Positions 25,951-36,568 of a stretch of 64,000 nt of DNA are shown here, in pieces. The number at the start of each line of letters is the position of its first letter. Within the stretch, counting starts at the first letter, position 1. The stretch comes from Zingiber officinale (lineage: Eukaryota > Streptophyta > Magnoliopsida > Zingiberales > Zingiberaceae). The DNA is taken from positions 27,840 through 91,839 of the forward strand of contig NW_024589893.1 of NCBI RefSeq assembly GCF_018446385.1, in the 5' to 3' direction. Under the pieces are notes generated by a model that worked only from the letters and a program-made list of their open reading frames with translations, did not search any database and was not told the DNA's origin. Both the position numbers and the translations under genes were made by a program.

Positions 25951-28900
25951 AATTCCCCCACACTTATTCTTGCACGTCCCGAGCAAGCAAACAAAATAAA
26001 GAAACAACTAGAAACCATCTCCACAATAATTCCCTAGCACTACCTAGAAGATAGTAAAAGAAATTTAACTAAGACCATCTAAAAAATCACAAACAATCAT
26101 GAATTCAATCCAAACAATAATCAGTAAGTATGGTGATTTCAATCCAATTGAAAAACTAAGCAAGATGCAATCTCACAAGGTACTCACCTATTCTAGCCCT
26201 CACACTCAAAAATGCATTTTAGTGGAGCTCACTCAATGTCACTCACAACATTTCACTACCATAAGCTTGCTTATTTTCTAATTCTCCACCACTATAAAAC
26301 ATAGCATACATGAATCATAAGGATTTTATCAACAAGAACTGAAATGGAAACAAAAAGGACAATGAAAGTGAATGAAATAGCAAAAGAAAAGGCATCAATG
26401 AAGAGAATGAGAGTATGGAAGGAATTTACTTGATAAGTTGATCATTTTAATGTAAAAAGAGATGAATACCATTTGTCATTACCAATTCAACATATCAAGC
26501 TAACCTTTCCTTCAATTTCAATGCAAACATAGAATCTTGATACTCTATTGATTTGCAAAAAATTTTCCACTGTTTTCCACTTCAATTTCAGCACTTGAAA
26601 CTAATCCCACATCATGTATCCAACACCTCCCCCCACACTTAAAATTTGGCCGTCTCGGACAATACAAAACCCAAAATGATAACCACTTCGAAACACCATA
26701 TACAGGTACAGATCTTGATTAAATTCTACAGATTTTTTTTTTACCCATGAAAAATTCAGGTTCAAAAGAATAGAATACTCCCAATACTGGTTCAACCGGA
26801 GCTCCAAAGTATCACTGACAAGAATTAGCACATAACTGATCAATAAGAACAACAAACAATTGGTATAATTTGAGTTCTCTGCATTAAAGTCCAATTTAAG
26901 AATATCCAGAATTTGAAACTGGATTCCGAAATCTGCAGCATTAAGACTGAAATGACAGAATTAGAATAACAATGTCTCCATAGAAAATTCATTCTGCAGA
27001 TTTCACTTTTTTTCTTTCTCTGTTCTGTATTCTAGCATCTATTTTCATGTTCAGAAATCTGTATAAAGAAATGACACTCCACAGATATAAATTTACAGAA
27101 ACAATTTCCTAAATCAATTTACAATAAGTTCAGCTATGAATCTAATTCACAACCCACATTACTCATCAGCAACAACTATCAGCTTCTTGGATTGAGTTTC
27201 AGAAATTTACATCCAAAAGAATCCCTTCTTACTCCATGATGCCAAACATATCAGCTTCAGCCCTTCCAATTCCAGGATTACAGCAACACAAGCTATCCTC
27301 AACTGTGCCTTTCAATTCCTAGTTTCAAGATTGATTTTGTCAGCTTTTCCTTACAATTGCAACAGAGTACATGACTTTTCCTCTTCCATTTTAGATATAC
27401 TCCGGAGTCCTTCTTAAATAGAGTAGTACTCCACCATTCTAGTTACCTATCATTTCTACATCCAATTTCCAGCCAGCCATTGTTTTAAAGCTCTGCATAT
27501 CAGTTTCTAGAGTTTGAAAAGGCATGGAAAAGATGATATATCATTTGTTCCTACATCTTATAGGATTTCACTTGGTCTTTTCAATCGTTTAAATGTTGCT
27601 TTGGATTTTTGATACACCTTGGCACCAAATCCTATATTTCCAAACAGATTTCTCCACATTTCTGCCACTGTTTGTGCTCCAAGACAGCTCCTTGATGTCA
27701 ATTATATTTCCATGACCTTCAATTATTAGAGAACTACAACCAAGGATTCACTAGATGAAGAATCAAACTGAACTCTAGATCTTATTCCAAGAATTCTTCC
27801 AGTATTTCAGAATCCCTTACTAAGCAATCCATTTTTTTGATTTCAGAACTGTAAAGTCCAAGTAAACTTAAGAAATTGATTTAAGTTTCAGATTTGAAAC
27901 CATCACGAATTCTTCACAATTGAAACAAATCATTAATTACCAAAAGATATTGAGAGTAGTTCAACTATCCTGCAATCTTTATCCATTCTAGTTCAAATCT
28001 CAACCACAATCAATTTCACATAAGCAATGAACCAAATAATTGATGAATTGATTTCAGTTCTACGATTCCAGATGTTCTGTTAGCTTCATAACTCTCCTTC
28101 TTGAAATAGCTTCAGTTTGTATCCTTACTATCAAATACAGGAATTCTGAATTGCTTCACTGCACTGTTAGTAATTAGAGGCTGCTGTGAGAAGAGTTTCA
28201 AGTAGCTATTTGTAAGGATTTGAGTCTGAATCAAATCAGACCTGTTCTTGTTTCATGTTCAGCTATTTTCTGAATCAAATCAGAGTTTCAAGGTTCAGCA
28301 GGAGCTTCCATTAAAACTGTTAATGCAACCATATAGTTCTGATCTTGTAGAATTTTAGGGACACTTGATGACTAATTTAGTGTTATTGAATTCTGGATAA
28401 ATTTGAGTCTTGAGCGTGTTGCTGCTAGTGACCAACCCTTAAGCATTTCAATTCTGATTCAGAATTCTAATTCAGTTCTTGCACCAATTCCAGTTTAGGA
28501 GCAGGAGTCCTTGATTTAAAATCCACTGTTGTGATTCAGCTTCAACATTTGACATCAGAAATGAATTTCACTACAGCATTGTCAATTTGGAATTCACAAA
28601 ATCAAATCTGGTTCCTATAATCTATTACAAACATTAAGGGTCAATGCAATCCAAACTTAAATCCTGTAAGACTTTTGGCATTGCAGTGATCAGCAGAGAA
28701 CTGGTGAGGAACTCATCACATTCAGAATCAACAACTTAAGCAACTGAATGTCCATCAACTCAGCTTTTATAGTTTTAGAGATTACCATTATTGAATTCAT
28801 TGTAGTGGAGATTAGAAAACAAGATCAGAATAAACCCCTACAACAACATTTTGAATCTGAGTTACAATTCAGAAACAATTTAAAAAATTCTGTTCAGGAA

Positions 28901-31159
28901 AGCAACTTCAACTGCAATCCAAGCAAACTGCAATCAGTTTTAAGGAAGCAATAATTAATTTAAGAATTAGATGCAGCATCAGGTTCAAACTTTTGCTTCA
29001 TGTCCAGCTGCAAGCCATCCTTCTTCTCGAATTCAAATTCTGAAGTAACAGCATTTCAGTTTTAGGATTTCAAAATTCTGATTTTTCTCAACTTCAAATT
29101 TCAGCTTAAATCACAGAGAATTCAGTTTGGAATAAGACATCATTTACCACTAACTTGAAATGAGCATAGATTCACATTGTTTCTGATTAGAGATAGCTTG
29201 AAGATTTGGCACAAAAACATGGCACAGTTTTTGTAATGCAGTTCTTGGCATTTTAATTCCAGAAATAAAGCTAACAGTTCCCTTACTGATCAAGTGTTCT
29301 TCATTGGAAGAAAGGTTTCTATCTCATTCTAAATGTTAGGAGCTCACACCAGCATTGGAAAGCTATTTTCAGCAACAACAATCATTCTGCTGATTTCATG
29401 CACTGCAGTGGAATTGAACAATTCCAGGAACCTCTTCCATTGTAGCTGCATGTTTTGACTCATAGTAGCTCAAATTCTGCATTTTCAGCAATCCCTTCGT
29501 CCAAATAGTTAACCAATTATATAGTGATCATATATCAAATTTAACACATCAGATTCCCTGCAGATTAGTTCAAAATTCCAGCACCAAGGGATTCAGTTTC
29601 AGAACTCTAGTTCTAGGAAAATTTCAGGTTAAGACTTGAAGGATTCAGCTTGAAAAGAGATCTCATTTAGCATTGAATTGATAAGACTTGAGTTCAGTTC
29701 ATTTTCCAATCAGAAGCAACATGATTAGTTGGCACAAACATATTTAAATTTGATGCAGTTTCATGTTTCATGGGGCTAATTTCTTGAATGTACTTCTAGT
29801 CGATTTTCTCTTTTTTTTTTTAGTAGAGAAAACATCAAATGACACTACAAGATGGGCACTCTGAATTAGTTGCAACTTAAGTCTTCAGTAGCAACTTGAC
29901 TTGCTGGAATTTCTGCACTGTCATCCTGCTCTCTTCAATTTCTGCAGCTTTGTCTGAATTTCAGATTTCCAGAATTCATTTCCAGAATCAGAATGCATTG
30001 ATCCAACTCTATAAGATATTAGTCTCAGAAATCTAATTTAAGAGCAACTTAGCACACATGTAAATCCGAAACAATTGCTGAATTCTGGTTCCAGTTTCAT
30101 ACCTCACTGTTTCTTCCTTCATTTCAGATTGAATTTCTGAATTTCATCCTTCATTATTTTGCTCAATGGAATTTCAAAACCTGATAACAAAAGATGACAA
30201 AATAAACTCCAAATCAGTTATGAACTGAAACTGCAAATCTTAATCTGATCTACAATCAGATTATTTCTTCTTACAACAGCTTTCAACTCTTGTTTCCCTG
30301 CATTATGTGCTCACTGATTCGGAACAAGTTCAGAATTTCTGGACCTGAAACTCCTTAGTAGAAGCGTAGGAGCATCCTCTTAAAGTATTGGTACCAAATA
30401 GTGCACTAACAATTGATTGCAGCTCTTGAATTCCACATCCAGCAATTTGATTTAGCTGCAGTTTCCAGATTTCAGGATTTGGTTTTGATTCTAGCAACAG
30501 CCAGTAAGGCCATGTCCCAAACTACATATATATACCCAAACTAATAGCTGCTCTACAGAATTTGTATCTCAAATTGTTCATAACCAGATTGATGTGGGAA
30601 TAGAGCTTTAGCAATTCAATATTCATAAATCCTTGCAAAATCTTTAACATATCCAGAAATTTATCATCTCATCATCTCTCCCCCACACTCAAAACCTTGT
30701 CCATCTTAGCAATCTAACTCATCAAGGATTCAACCAAAACTCTCAATAGAAACATGACAAGCAAAGATGATCAAAGATTAAAATGCTAGATGAGGATGTT
30801 TCAAGAAAATTATGGAGAAAGAAATTAGAAATAATGAGGGAACAAAAATAACAAATATCCTTTATTTCCATACATACATATGCTATTGTGACCTTGAAAA
30901 GAAGCTAAGCAAGTTCTAGAGTTTCAATTGTTGTGAGTGCATGTCACACAAAAGAATAATTAAGTATAGGCTTAAAGTGGTCCTCTCTAGGTAATTTTTG
31001 GCAATCAAACTCAATTAATCAAAATAGAATCCACCACCACACTAACCAATATCATGCAAGTAAAGTATTCAATCATGTAAAATGACCTAAACTTGATGGT
31101 CAAAATTAAAGAACTTTTACCATCTTAAAAGTATTACTAGAACAATTTCATGGAGAATT
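25951..31159. other. long non-coding interior of the Athila-type element
   Basis: About 5.2 kb with no substantial reading frame. From about 26600 to 30660 the text is dominated by a small set of words (TTCAG, GAATTC, AATTTCAG, AATTCTG and their complements) without clean tandem periodicity. At both ends it carries CCCCCACACT words (near 25955 and 30680). It is probably a spacer that keeps the packaged RNA near its usual length. Confidence 0.7.
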
Positions 31160-32554
31160 TTATTCACAATGAAATGCTATGTAGACTAAACAACATGCAA
31201 AGTATAGAAACAAAATGCAAATGTCAAGTATGAAACTAATGAAAAATATAAAGAAAAAAATAAAAAAATAAAAATAAAAACAAGGAACAAACTTCCCTTT
31301 ATTCCGGGTGGTTGCAAACGATTTAGGAGTAAAATCCATGCCAGTATTGGAATGGTCCCTCCCGGTGGTTGGAGTCGATTGAGCTGCAAAATCCACTTTG
31401 GAAGTGGAATATTGTGTATTGAGGTCAAGACCTCTCCTCCCACCATATGCTCCTTGAAACCCCGGAGGCTGAAGACGGTTCAATTTAAGTATCCACTCTG
31501 GAAGCTTATAAAGATGGAAAGTAGACATCCCTCGCAAGCATATAAGGTAAGAAAAAGATGTAACAATATTAGTCCCTATAAAGCATGTATCAAGAAATGC
31601 ATCACATCCAATAAAGTCAATTAATGGTACCTCTATGAAATTTTCTAATAAATCACAAGGAATACTAACCTTGTCATGTTGGAAGGTACCTGGAGGTTCT
31701 AGAATGGTGACTATGACCTCCTCATCATGAGATAATAGCTCAGACTCTAGCTCAGGTGGTGTATCTAAGGGAAGTGATTCTTGGGGCTCTGCTTCGACAG
31801 CATAAGTCCCTACACTCTTATCATCAACATCTGGTTCAGGTGATTCTTGGGGTATTGCTTCCACTGCGTAATCCCCTACACTTACATCATCATCTACATC
31901 AGTACCTGCATCATCAACAACATCTACAAAAACAGTATCAGTAGAGTCAGAAATTCTTACAACTACAGAATCATAACAAGAAATATTAGAGGAGTCCTGT
32001 GAAGTAATAAAATCAAGATCAGGTCTGTCAAAAACACTACAATTCCTCTGCTCAGGCACCTCTACATCCGTAGGAATAATCTCATCAACTCTTATGGTAA
32101 CTGGTTGTCCATTTCTAAATTGCTGAGGGTTGGCTGCCATGGTTTCCAAAAGTTTCATAGCTTCATCAGGTGTTTTGTCAATCAAGGGCCCCCCACTAGC
32201 TTTATCCACCATGTACAAATCAAACGGCGAAAGCCCATCATAAAAATGTAGGACAAGCAACTGATCACTGATTTGATGTTGAGGACAACTGGAGCAAAGT
32301 TCCTTGAATCTTTTCCAATATTCATGTAATGTCTCCTCCTCGAATTGTTGAATACCACGAATCTTTTTCCGCATAGCTATATAATCATTTTGAACTCCCT
32401 GTGGGCTTTGATATGCTGGATATGACTCATCAACTTGTCCTTGTGCAACCTCGTACCTGAAACTTGCATAATCCACAGGTGGATAGTACTGATGTTCAGA
32501 TTGATAGAACCAAGTCTGAGGCTGATAGTACTGACAATATGGATCCATGGCCAA
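31160..32554 (-). CDS. gag-like protein of the Athila-type element (464 aa)
   Basis: A single open frame near the 5' LTR. Residues about 55-150 carry the Retrotrans_gag pattern (RGIQQFEEETLHEYWKRFKE, then CPQHQISDQLLVLHFYDGL and the PDEAMKLLETMA block) typical of Athila-type gag. The middle is very acidic (Asp/Glu/Val repeats at about 200-270). The tail is hydrophobic and phenylalanine-rich, unlike gag, and may be read-through of non-coding sequence. No CCHC knuckle was seen. Confidence 0.8.
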   Translation of the reverse strand: MAMDPYCQYYQPQTWFYQSEHQYYPPVDYASFRYEVAQGQVDESYPAYQSPQGVQNDYIAMRKKIRGIQQFEEETLHEYWKRFKELCSSCPQHQISDQLLVLHFYDGLSPFDLYMVDKASGGPLIDKTPDEAMKLLETMAANPQQFRNGQPVTIRVDEIIPTDVEVPEQRNCSVFDRPDLDFITSQDSSNISCYDSVVVRISDSTDTVFVDVVDDAGTDVDDDVSVGDYAVEAIPQESPEPDVDDKSVGTYAVEAEPQESLPLDTPPELESELLSHDEEVIVTILEPPGTFQHDKVSIPCDLLENFIEVPLIDFIGCDAFLDTCFIGTNIVTSFSYLICLRGMSTFHLYKLPEWILKLNRLQPPGFQGAYGGRRGLDLNTQYSTSKVDFAAQSTPTTGRDHSNTGMDFTPKSFATTRNKGKFVPCFYFYFFIFFFIFFISFILDICILFLYFACCLVYIAFHCE

Positions 32555-32751
32555 AGAAATTCCTGTTCTTATACTGAAACACTAGCAGATAAGATCAGAA
32601 GATACAGGAGCATATAAGATCAAACACATGGATATATGAACATGAAAGCAATTGAAACAAATTTTTTTTTTTCAAATTTTATGTAAAAAGAAAAAAAAAA
32701 CAATCCTAAGGTATCAAACACCGCTACATTCCCCGGCAACGACGCCAATTT

Positions 32752-34116
32752 TGATAAACCCGATTTTGTCGTGATTTGGGTATCAAATAATTTCACCGAA
32801 CTCCTTTCTACACTAATGCAGCATAGGATGACTCGGATCGTCTCTCTCAATGAATGTAAACAGTAGGATGATAGTCTTAGGATCAATTATTGTTGGCTTG
32901 GGTTTTCTAGACAAATTGGAATTTAAGAAATGACTTATGAACAAATAGAAGAAATAAGAACCAAAATTTATGCTACATTTGCAAATTCAATTCATGGAAA
33001 GTAACAAGAAAGGAATCTACTAATCTAAACTACTGCACTGAAAGAAATAGTAACCAAGAATAGCCTATTGCAACCATTAAGCAAACCTAAACTGTTTAGA
33101 CATCAAGAACAGTACTCTTAACCAAAGGTTTCAAAGCAATAGCAAGAGAATTTGAATCAACTATGCATTGATCAACTACAACAAACTAAAATTCAAACAG
33201 AGATAAAGACATTATCATTTAGAGGATTCAAACTAATCAAATTGGAGAAACCCTAGATTAGATTTGATGTGCGTCGGATGAAGAACTCGGCAATGAAGAC
33301 AAACAGAATAACTTGGCATTGTTGATGATCGGAAAAGCTTCAATCAGAGATGGATGCGGAGCTTCAAGAAAGAAAGATAACCAGCCGGAAGACGAAGGAA
33401 TCGGCTCAACCCACCGAATTGCTTCTCCTTCTTTGCTTCTTCTTCCTCGCACGGAGTCGCGGCAGAAATTGGTGTTCAGATGGTTGAGATGGCATCGCCA
33501 GCTGGAAGATGGGTGATGATCGGAGGAAGGGAAACGCCCTTGACCTCAGCAACTCGCCGGCGGTGGAATGGATCCAGATCAAGATCGCCGGAGCGCCCTC
33601 CTCTGTCTTTGACGCGAAGGAACTGTAGAAGTTCCCCCGAATACTGTAGCTTCTCATCCCTTTAAATCTAATCTCAGTTCTGTGATGGACGGCTGTGATT
33701 ATTCTGCCTCTGATCCAACGGTGAATCTTAATCTAAATTTGATCCAAAGGTTCAAATCTTCATCAAGGGACCTGATCTACTCTCTCCTAGCTCGGATGGA
33801 CCAAATCTTCAATGGATGGCTTAGATCTCTCTTAATCTTGAATGGACGATCCAGATTACTCCAGAGCTTGATCTCTTCATTTAAGCTTGGATTCATGTTC
33901 AATCTGGTTTGGTCAACCTCGGATCCATTCCCTTGATGCCTACAAAGAATATAACCAAATATTAGCATCAAATACCACAAATATGATATAATTTGCAATT
34001 AGGTCCATAAATGGCTCTAACTCATGAAACATGGTGTAAACATGACTTTAACATATGAGAAGATTAAAATGTATGCCTATATGGATCAAAATGTCATAAC
34101 AAAATGATAGTTATCA
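32752..34116 (-). repeat. 5' LTR of the Athila-type element
   Basis: 1,365 bp, the same ends as the 3' LTR. The tRNA-Asp primer site follows within five bases in element sense. Confidence 0.93.
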
Positions 34117-34121
34117 CGCAC

Positions 34122-34586
34122 GCACCAAAGTGTACGTCGCTTTGCTCCTTCACGCGAACAGAACCGCGTCTCTTCGTTCACGCGGACAGAAACAGTGCGT
34201 CGCGTTGTTTTGATTCCTCACGCGGCGCGGAAAAGGACCGAACCGGAATAGATAAATCAGGCAACAAAACCCAATGGAGTGAACCAAACCGGACTGGCAA
34301 AAACAGACCGGGCCGCTCGTAAGCGCGAGGCCCACGAGCTAGGGATTTGCACCCCCCCCCCCCTGCGCGCGATAATCGCGTACGTGACGTCCGATTTATG
34401 GATTTCCGGCTCGAACCCCCCAAATCCATTCGATTTGGGCTTGGCCCGCACATGCGTGTAGGCCCCCCTTATCATTACTAAGCAAGGATGGAAGGGTTCC
34501 ATATATAAGGCCTTCCAAAGTTCTTAGCTTGGCAATGTGGGACTAAAAACTAAAGGGAGGGGAATAGTTTGAATTACAATTCAACA
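34122..34586 (-). repeat. 5' LTR of the Copia element, second part
   Basis: Matches 19161-19620 with about 3% differences and ends AATTCAACA followed by the ATACT duplication (34587-34591). Confidence 0.9.
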
Positions 34587-34591
34587 ATACT

Positions 34592-34920
34592 AACCCATAG
34601 GAACTTGTTTCATGCGATTCCGAGCTCTGTAGGTCCACCTTCCGCATTTTATACGTATTTATTTTTATTTTTGAAAAAAAAAAATTTGCAACGAACTTAG
34701 AAATTCGTCACAAATTAGGGACGAAATTTCAAATTCGTCGCAAACTAGGGACGAAATTTCAAATTCGTCGCAAATTAGGGACGAAATTTCAAATTCGTCC
34801 CTAATTTTTTTTTTAGGTTAGACTTTTAAAAATTGGAAGATGACCCTAGAGAGCTCGGAATGACACGAAACAAGTTTCTATGGGCTCGTATCGATCTCCT
34901 GATCTTATTAGTAGGATCAA
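34592..34920 (+). repeat. right-hand part of the CACTA-like element
   Basis: Continues the element after the ATACT duplication. It holds about four tandem copies of a ~33-bp unit built from AGGGACGAAATTTC and AAATTCGTCGCAA at about 34700-34800. Its inner segment is the reverse complement of about 18450-18530. Confidence 0.7.
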
Positions 34921-35406
34921 ACATAATTTATCCAGAACAAGAATTAAACATAATTATGAAATTGTTTATAGACGAAACTCATCTCGGGTACTGGATTTAG
35001 TTCTTATTTTACATCTAGAACAAACTAACCCCAAGGCTAAGGAGATGATTGAGAATCTTCGTGTCATTCATGAGCAAGTTAAGCAATCTATTCAGGAAAA
35101 CAACACCGAGTGCAAGATTAGGGCAGATCAACATTGACGTCGAGTTCTTTTTGACATTGGTGATATGGTTTGAGTTGTATTAACTCGTGATTGTTTCCCT
35201 ATTGGTGAATACAACAAGCTCAAAGATCAAAAGATTGAACCTTGCGAAATACTATAAAAGATTAATGACAACACTTACAAATTGCGTCTCCCTAGTCACT
35301 TAAAAACTTTTGATGTTTTTAATGTAAAACACCTAGGTCCTTATGCTATGGTACCAGATACACTCATTCTAAACTCGAGAATAAGTTCTCTTCAACTCTT
35401 GGCGAC

Positions 35407-35880
35407 TGATGTAAGAGGGATTCCAAAGTATTCGGATCTCCACCCTTTGGATTTTTTTTTAAATTGGTTATCCATTTATTAAATTTAGTTAACATTTTTC
35501 TTAATTATGTTTAGCCTTCTCCTTAATCTTAGAAATTAAGTATTATTGGTTAATTTCCTATTTATTAAGTTTAGTTAACCATTTCCTTAATTATATTTAG
35601 CCTTGTCCTTAATCTAAGAAATTAAGTCTTGGTTAATTTTCTGTTTAGATTTTTTTTAAATGTTCTGAGAGCAATATAAATCTATGCTTAAATGATGTTT
35701 AGTATAAAATTATTTTTGATATTAAATCAATTGGTTTCATTTAAGTCACGTTACGATTACACCTCTTTCTTCTTTTATTCCCTCTCTTATTTTCTCGAGA
35801 ATGTTTGTAAGTTTAGATTACTTATTTATTATTTCTCTTTTATTTTCTCATTAATTCCTTTGAATCATCTATATTATGGC
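35407..35880 (+). repeat. 3' LTR of the old Ty3/Gypsy element
   Basis: Begins TGATGTAAGAGGGATTCC like the 5' LTR and follows the integrase C-terminal region. An internal segment around TTAGTTAAC..TTAGCCTT is duplicated relative to the 5' copy. The outer end is eroded and set approximately. Confidence 0.7.
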
Positions 35881-36568
35881 CGGCGTCATTGGCCATTAAC
35901 TGTTAAACACTGAATGGCTTAAATTTAATCTTGATACATCGATCCAGCATTGCTGCTTAAATGGCTGAGATCATAATCTGTAATTAATATCGAATCGTAG
36001 GATATATAAATTATATATATCACAAGCGAACTGAACAAATATTTCATTTAAAAGTCAGTTCCTTCTTCAGCATAAACTTTATTTATGCATTCAATCATTA
36101 AAGTGAGTGACCAGAAAATGTAAATTTTAATTTTAGATGTGAAGAAATTCAAATAAGTCAATTTTGGATGATGCATCATGTGGCAAAAAAACGTACGTAT
36201 TCTTTGAACTTGATTTCTCGTGCTCGATCGTGATGTTAAGGGATAAAGATGACACGAGCAGGTGGAGTGGGGATATATCGAGAGAATCATCCATCGAGCA
36301 AAACTTTCCCATAATTCTTTTACTTATTATTATTTTTATTTATTAAACTATGTAAGCAAGTACAAATCCATTATTTTCTAGCCAATTTTCACCAGTTCGT
36401 CATCGTCGCTATAATTTGGTGCAGTTTGGTTGAATTCTTTACTTCGTGGCACATTCGGTTGAACTAAATCTTTGATATCCAAATGTTATAGATGGATGCA
36501 GTTCGATGCTTGACGTGCGAGCGTGAATTAACTCTCGTCTTCTTCATTCTTCTCGCCGTTCACAATTC
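35881..36568. other. upstream region of the ABCG gene
   Basis: AT-rich, no gene or element recognised. It should include the promoter and 5' UTR of the transporter gene that starts at 36569. Confidence 0.5.

Larger units (their letters stand above)
24586..34116 (-). mobile_element. young gag-only Ty3/Gypsy element of Athila type
   Basis: A 9,531-bp minus-strand element with two LTRs of exactly 1,365 bp (24586-25950 and 32752-34116), flanked by CGCAC (24581-24585 and 34117-34121). The primer site TGGCGTCGTTGCCGGGGA (32747-32730, minus) pairs with the 3' end of plant tRNA-Asp with one mismatch, as known for Athila/Tat elements. A purine tract GTGTGGGGGAATT abuts the 3' LTR. One gag-like frame (32554-31160) is followed by about 5.2 kb without coding capacity and no enzyme domains. 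I counted about five differences between the LTRs (roughly 0.4%), so it inserted perhaps 0.1-0.2 million years ago. It looks structurally whole for a non-autonomous element. Confidence 0.92.
18746..34586 (-). mobile_element. Ty1/Copia retrotransposon, nearly full length, with a Gypsy insertion in its 5' LTR
   Basis: Minus-strand element flanked by the duplication ATACT (18741-18745 and 34587-34591). The 3' LTR is 18746-19620; the 5' LTR is 24175-24585 plus 34122-34586, split by the element at 24586-34116. A purine tract (AGTGGGGGAT on the minus strand) abuts the 3' LTR. Coding parts in order: gag, CCHC knuckle and protease and the start of integrase (24163-22517), integrase core to reverse transcriptase start (22535-21495), reverse transcriptase to RNase H (21434-20628, fading to about 20230). 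No canonical Met-tRNA primer site was seen. By eye the LTRs differ by about 3%, suggesting roughly one million years. It has about three breaks in its long frame besides the insertion. Confidence 0.9.
17801..34920 (+). mobile_element. CACTA-like DNA element, non-autonomous, split by a Copia insertion
   Basis: The left end is CACTACAAAAAAA at 17801, the usual CACTA/EnSpm terminal word. Many sub-terminal copies of TTAGGGACGAA and its complement TTCGTCCCTAA follow on both strands. The element's own DNA is 17801-18745 and 34592 to about 34920; the rest is the nested Copia. Blocks such as TTAGACTTTTAAAAATTGG occur in both orientations, so the element is partly palindromic. No transposase is present. 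I could not find the matching TTTGTAGTG end on the right, so that end is probably lost; Gypsy integrase resumes near 34925. Confidence 0.7.
5493..35880 (+). mobile_element. old Ty3/Gypsy element, outermost host of the nested stack
   Basis: Plus-strand fossil in its usual order, split by younger insertions: LTR 5493-5874, Met-tRNA-type primer site near 5877-5889, gag about 6170-6720, one CCHC-like knuckle near 6780-6820, protease with the IIDSGS motif (6999-7331), reverse transcriptase (about 7600-8094, resuming at 16313), RNase H (16520-17000), integrase (17100-17790, resuming near 34925 with its C-terminal part), and second LTR 35407-35880. Insertions sit at 8095-16312 and 17801-34920. The two LTRs begin with the same words (GAGGGATTCCAAAGTATT) but differ widely, so it is the oldest element of the stack. 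It is heavily broken in every part, with many breaks. Confidence 0.85.

Noticed and set aside
35282-35482. Small independent gene before the 3' LTR
   Set aside because: The sequence (LRLPSHLKTFDVFNVKHLGPY type) is the C-terminal part of Gypsy integrase, part of the old element.
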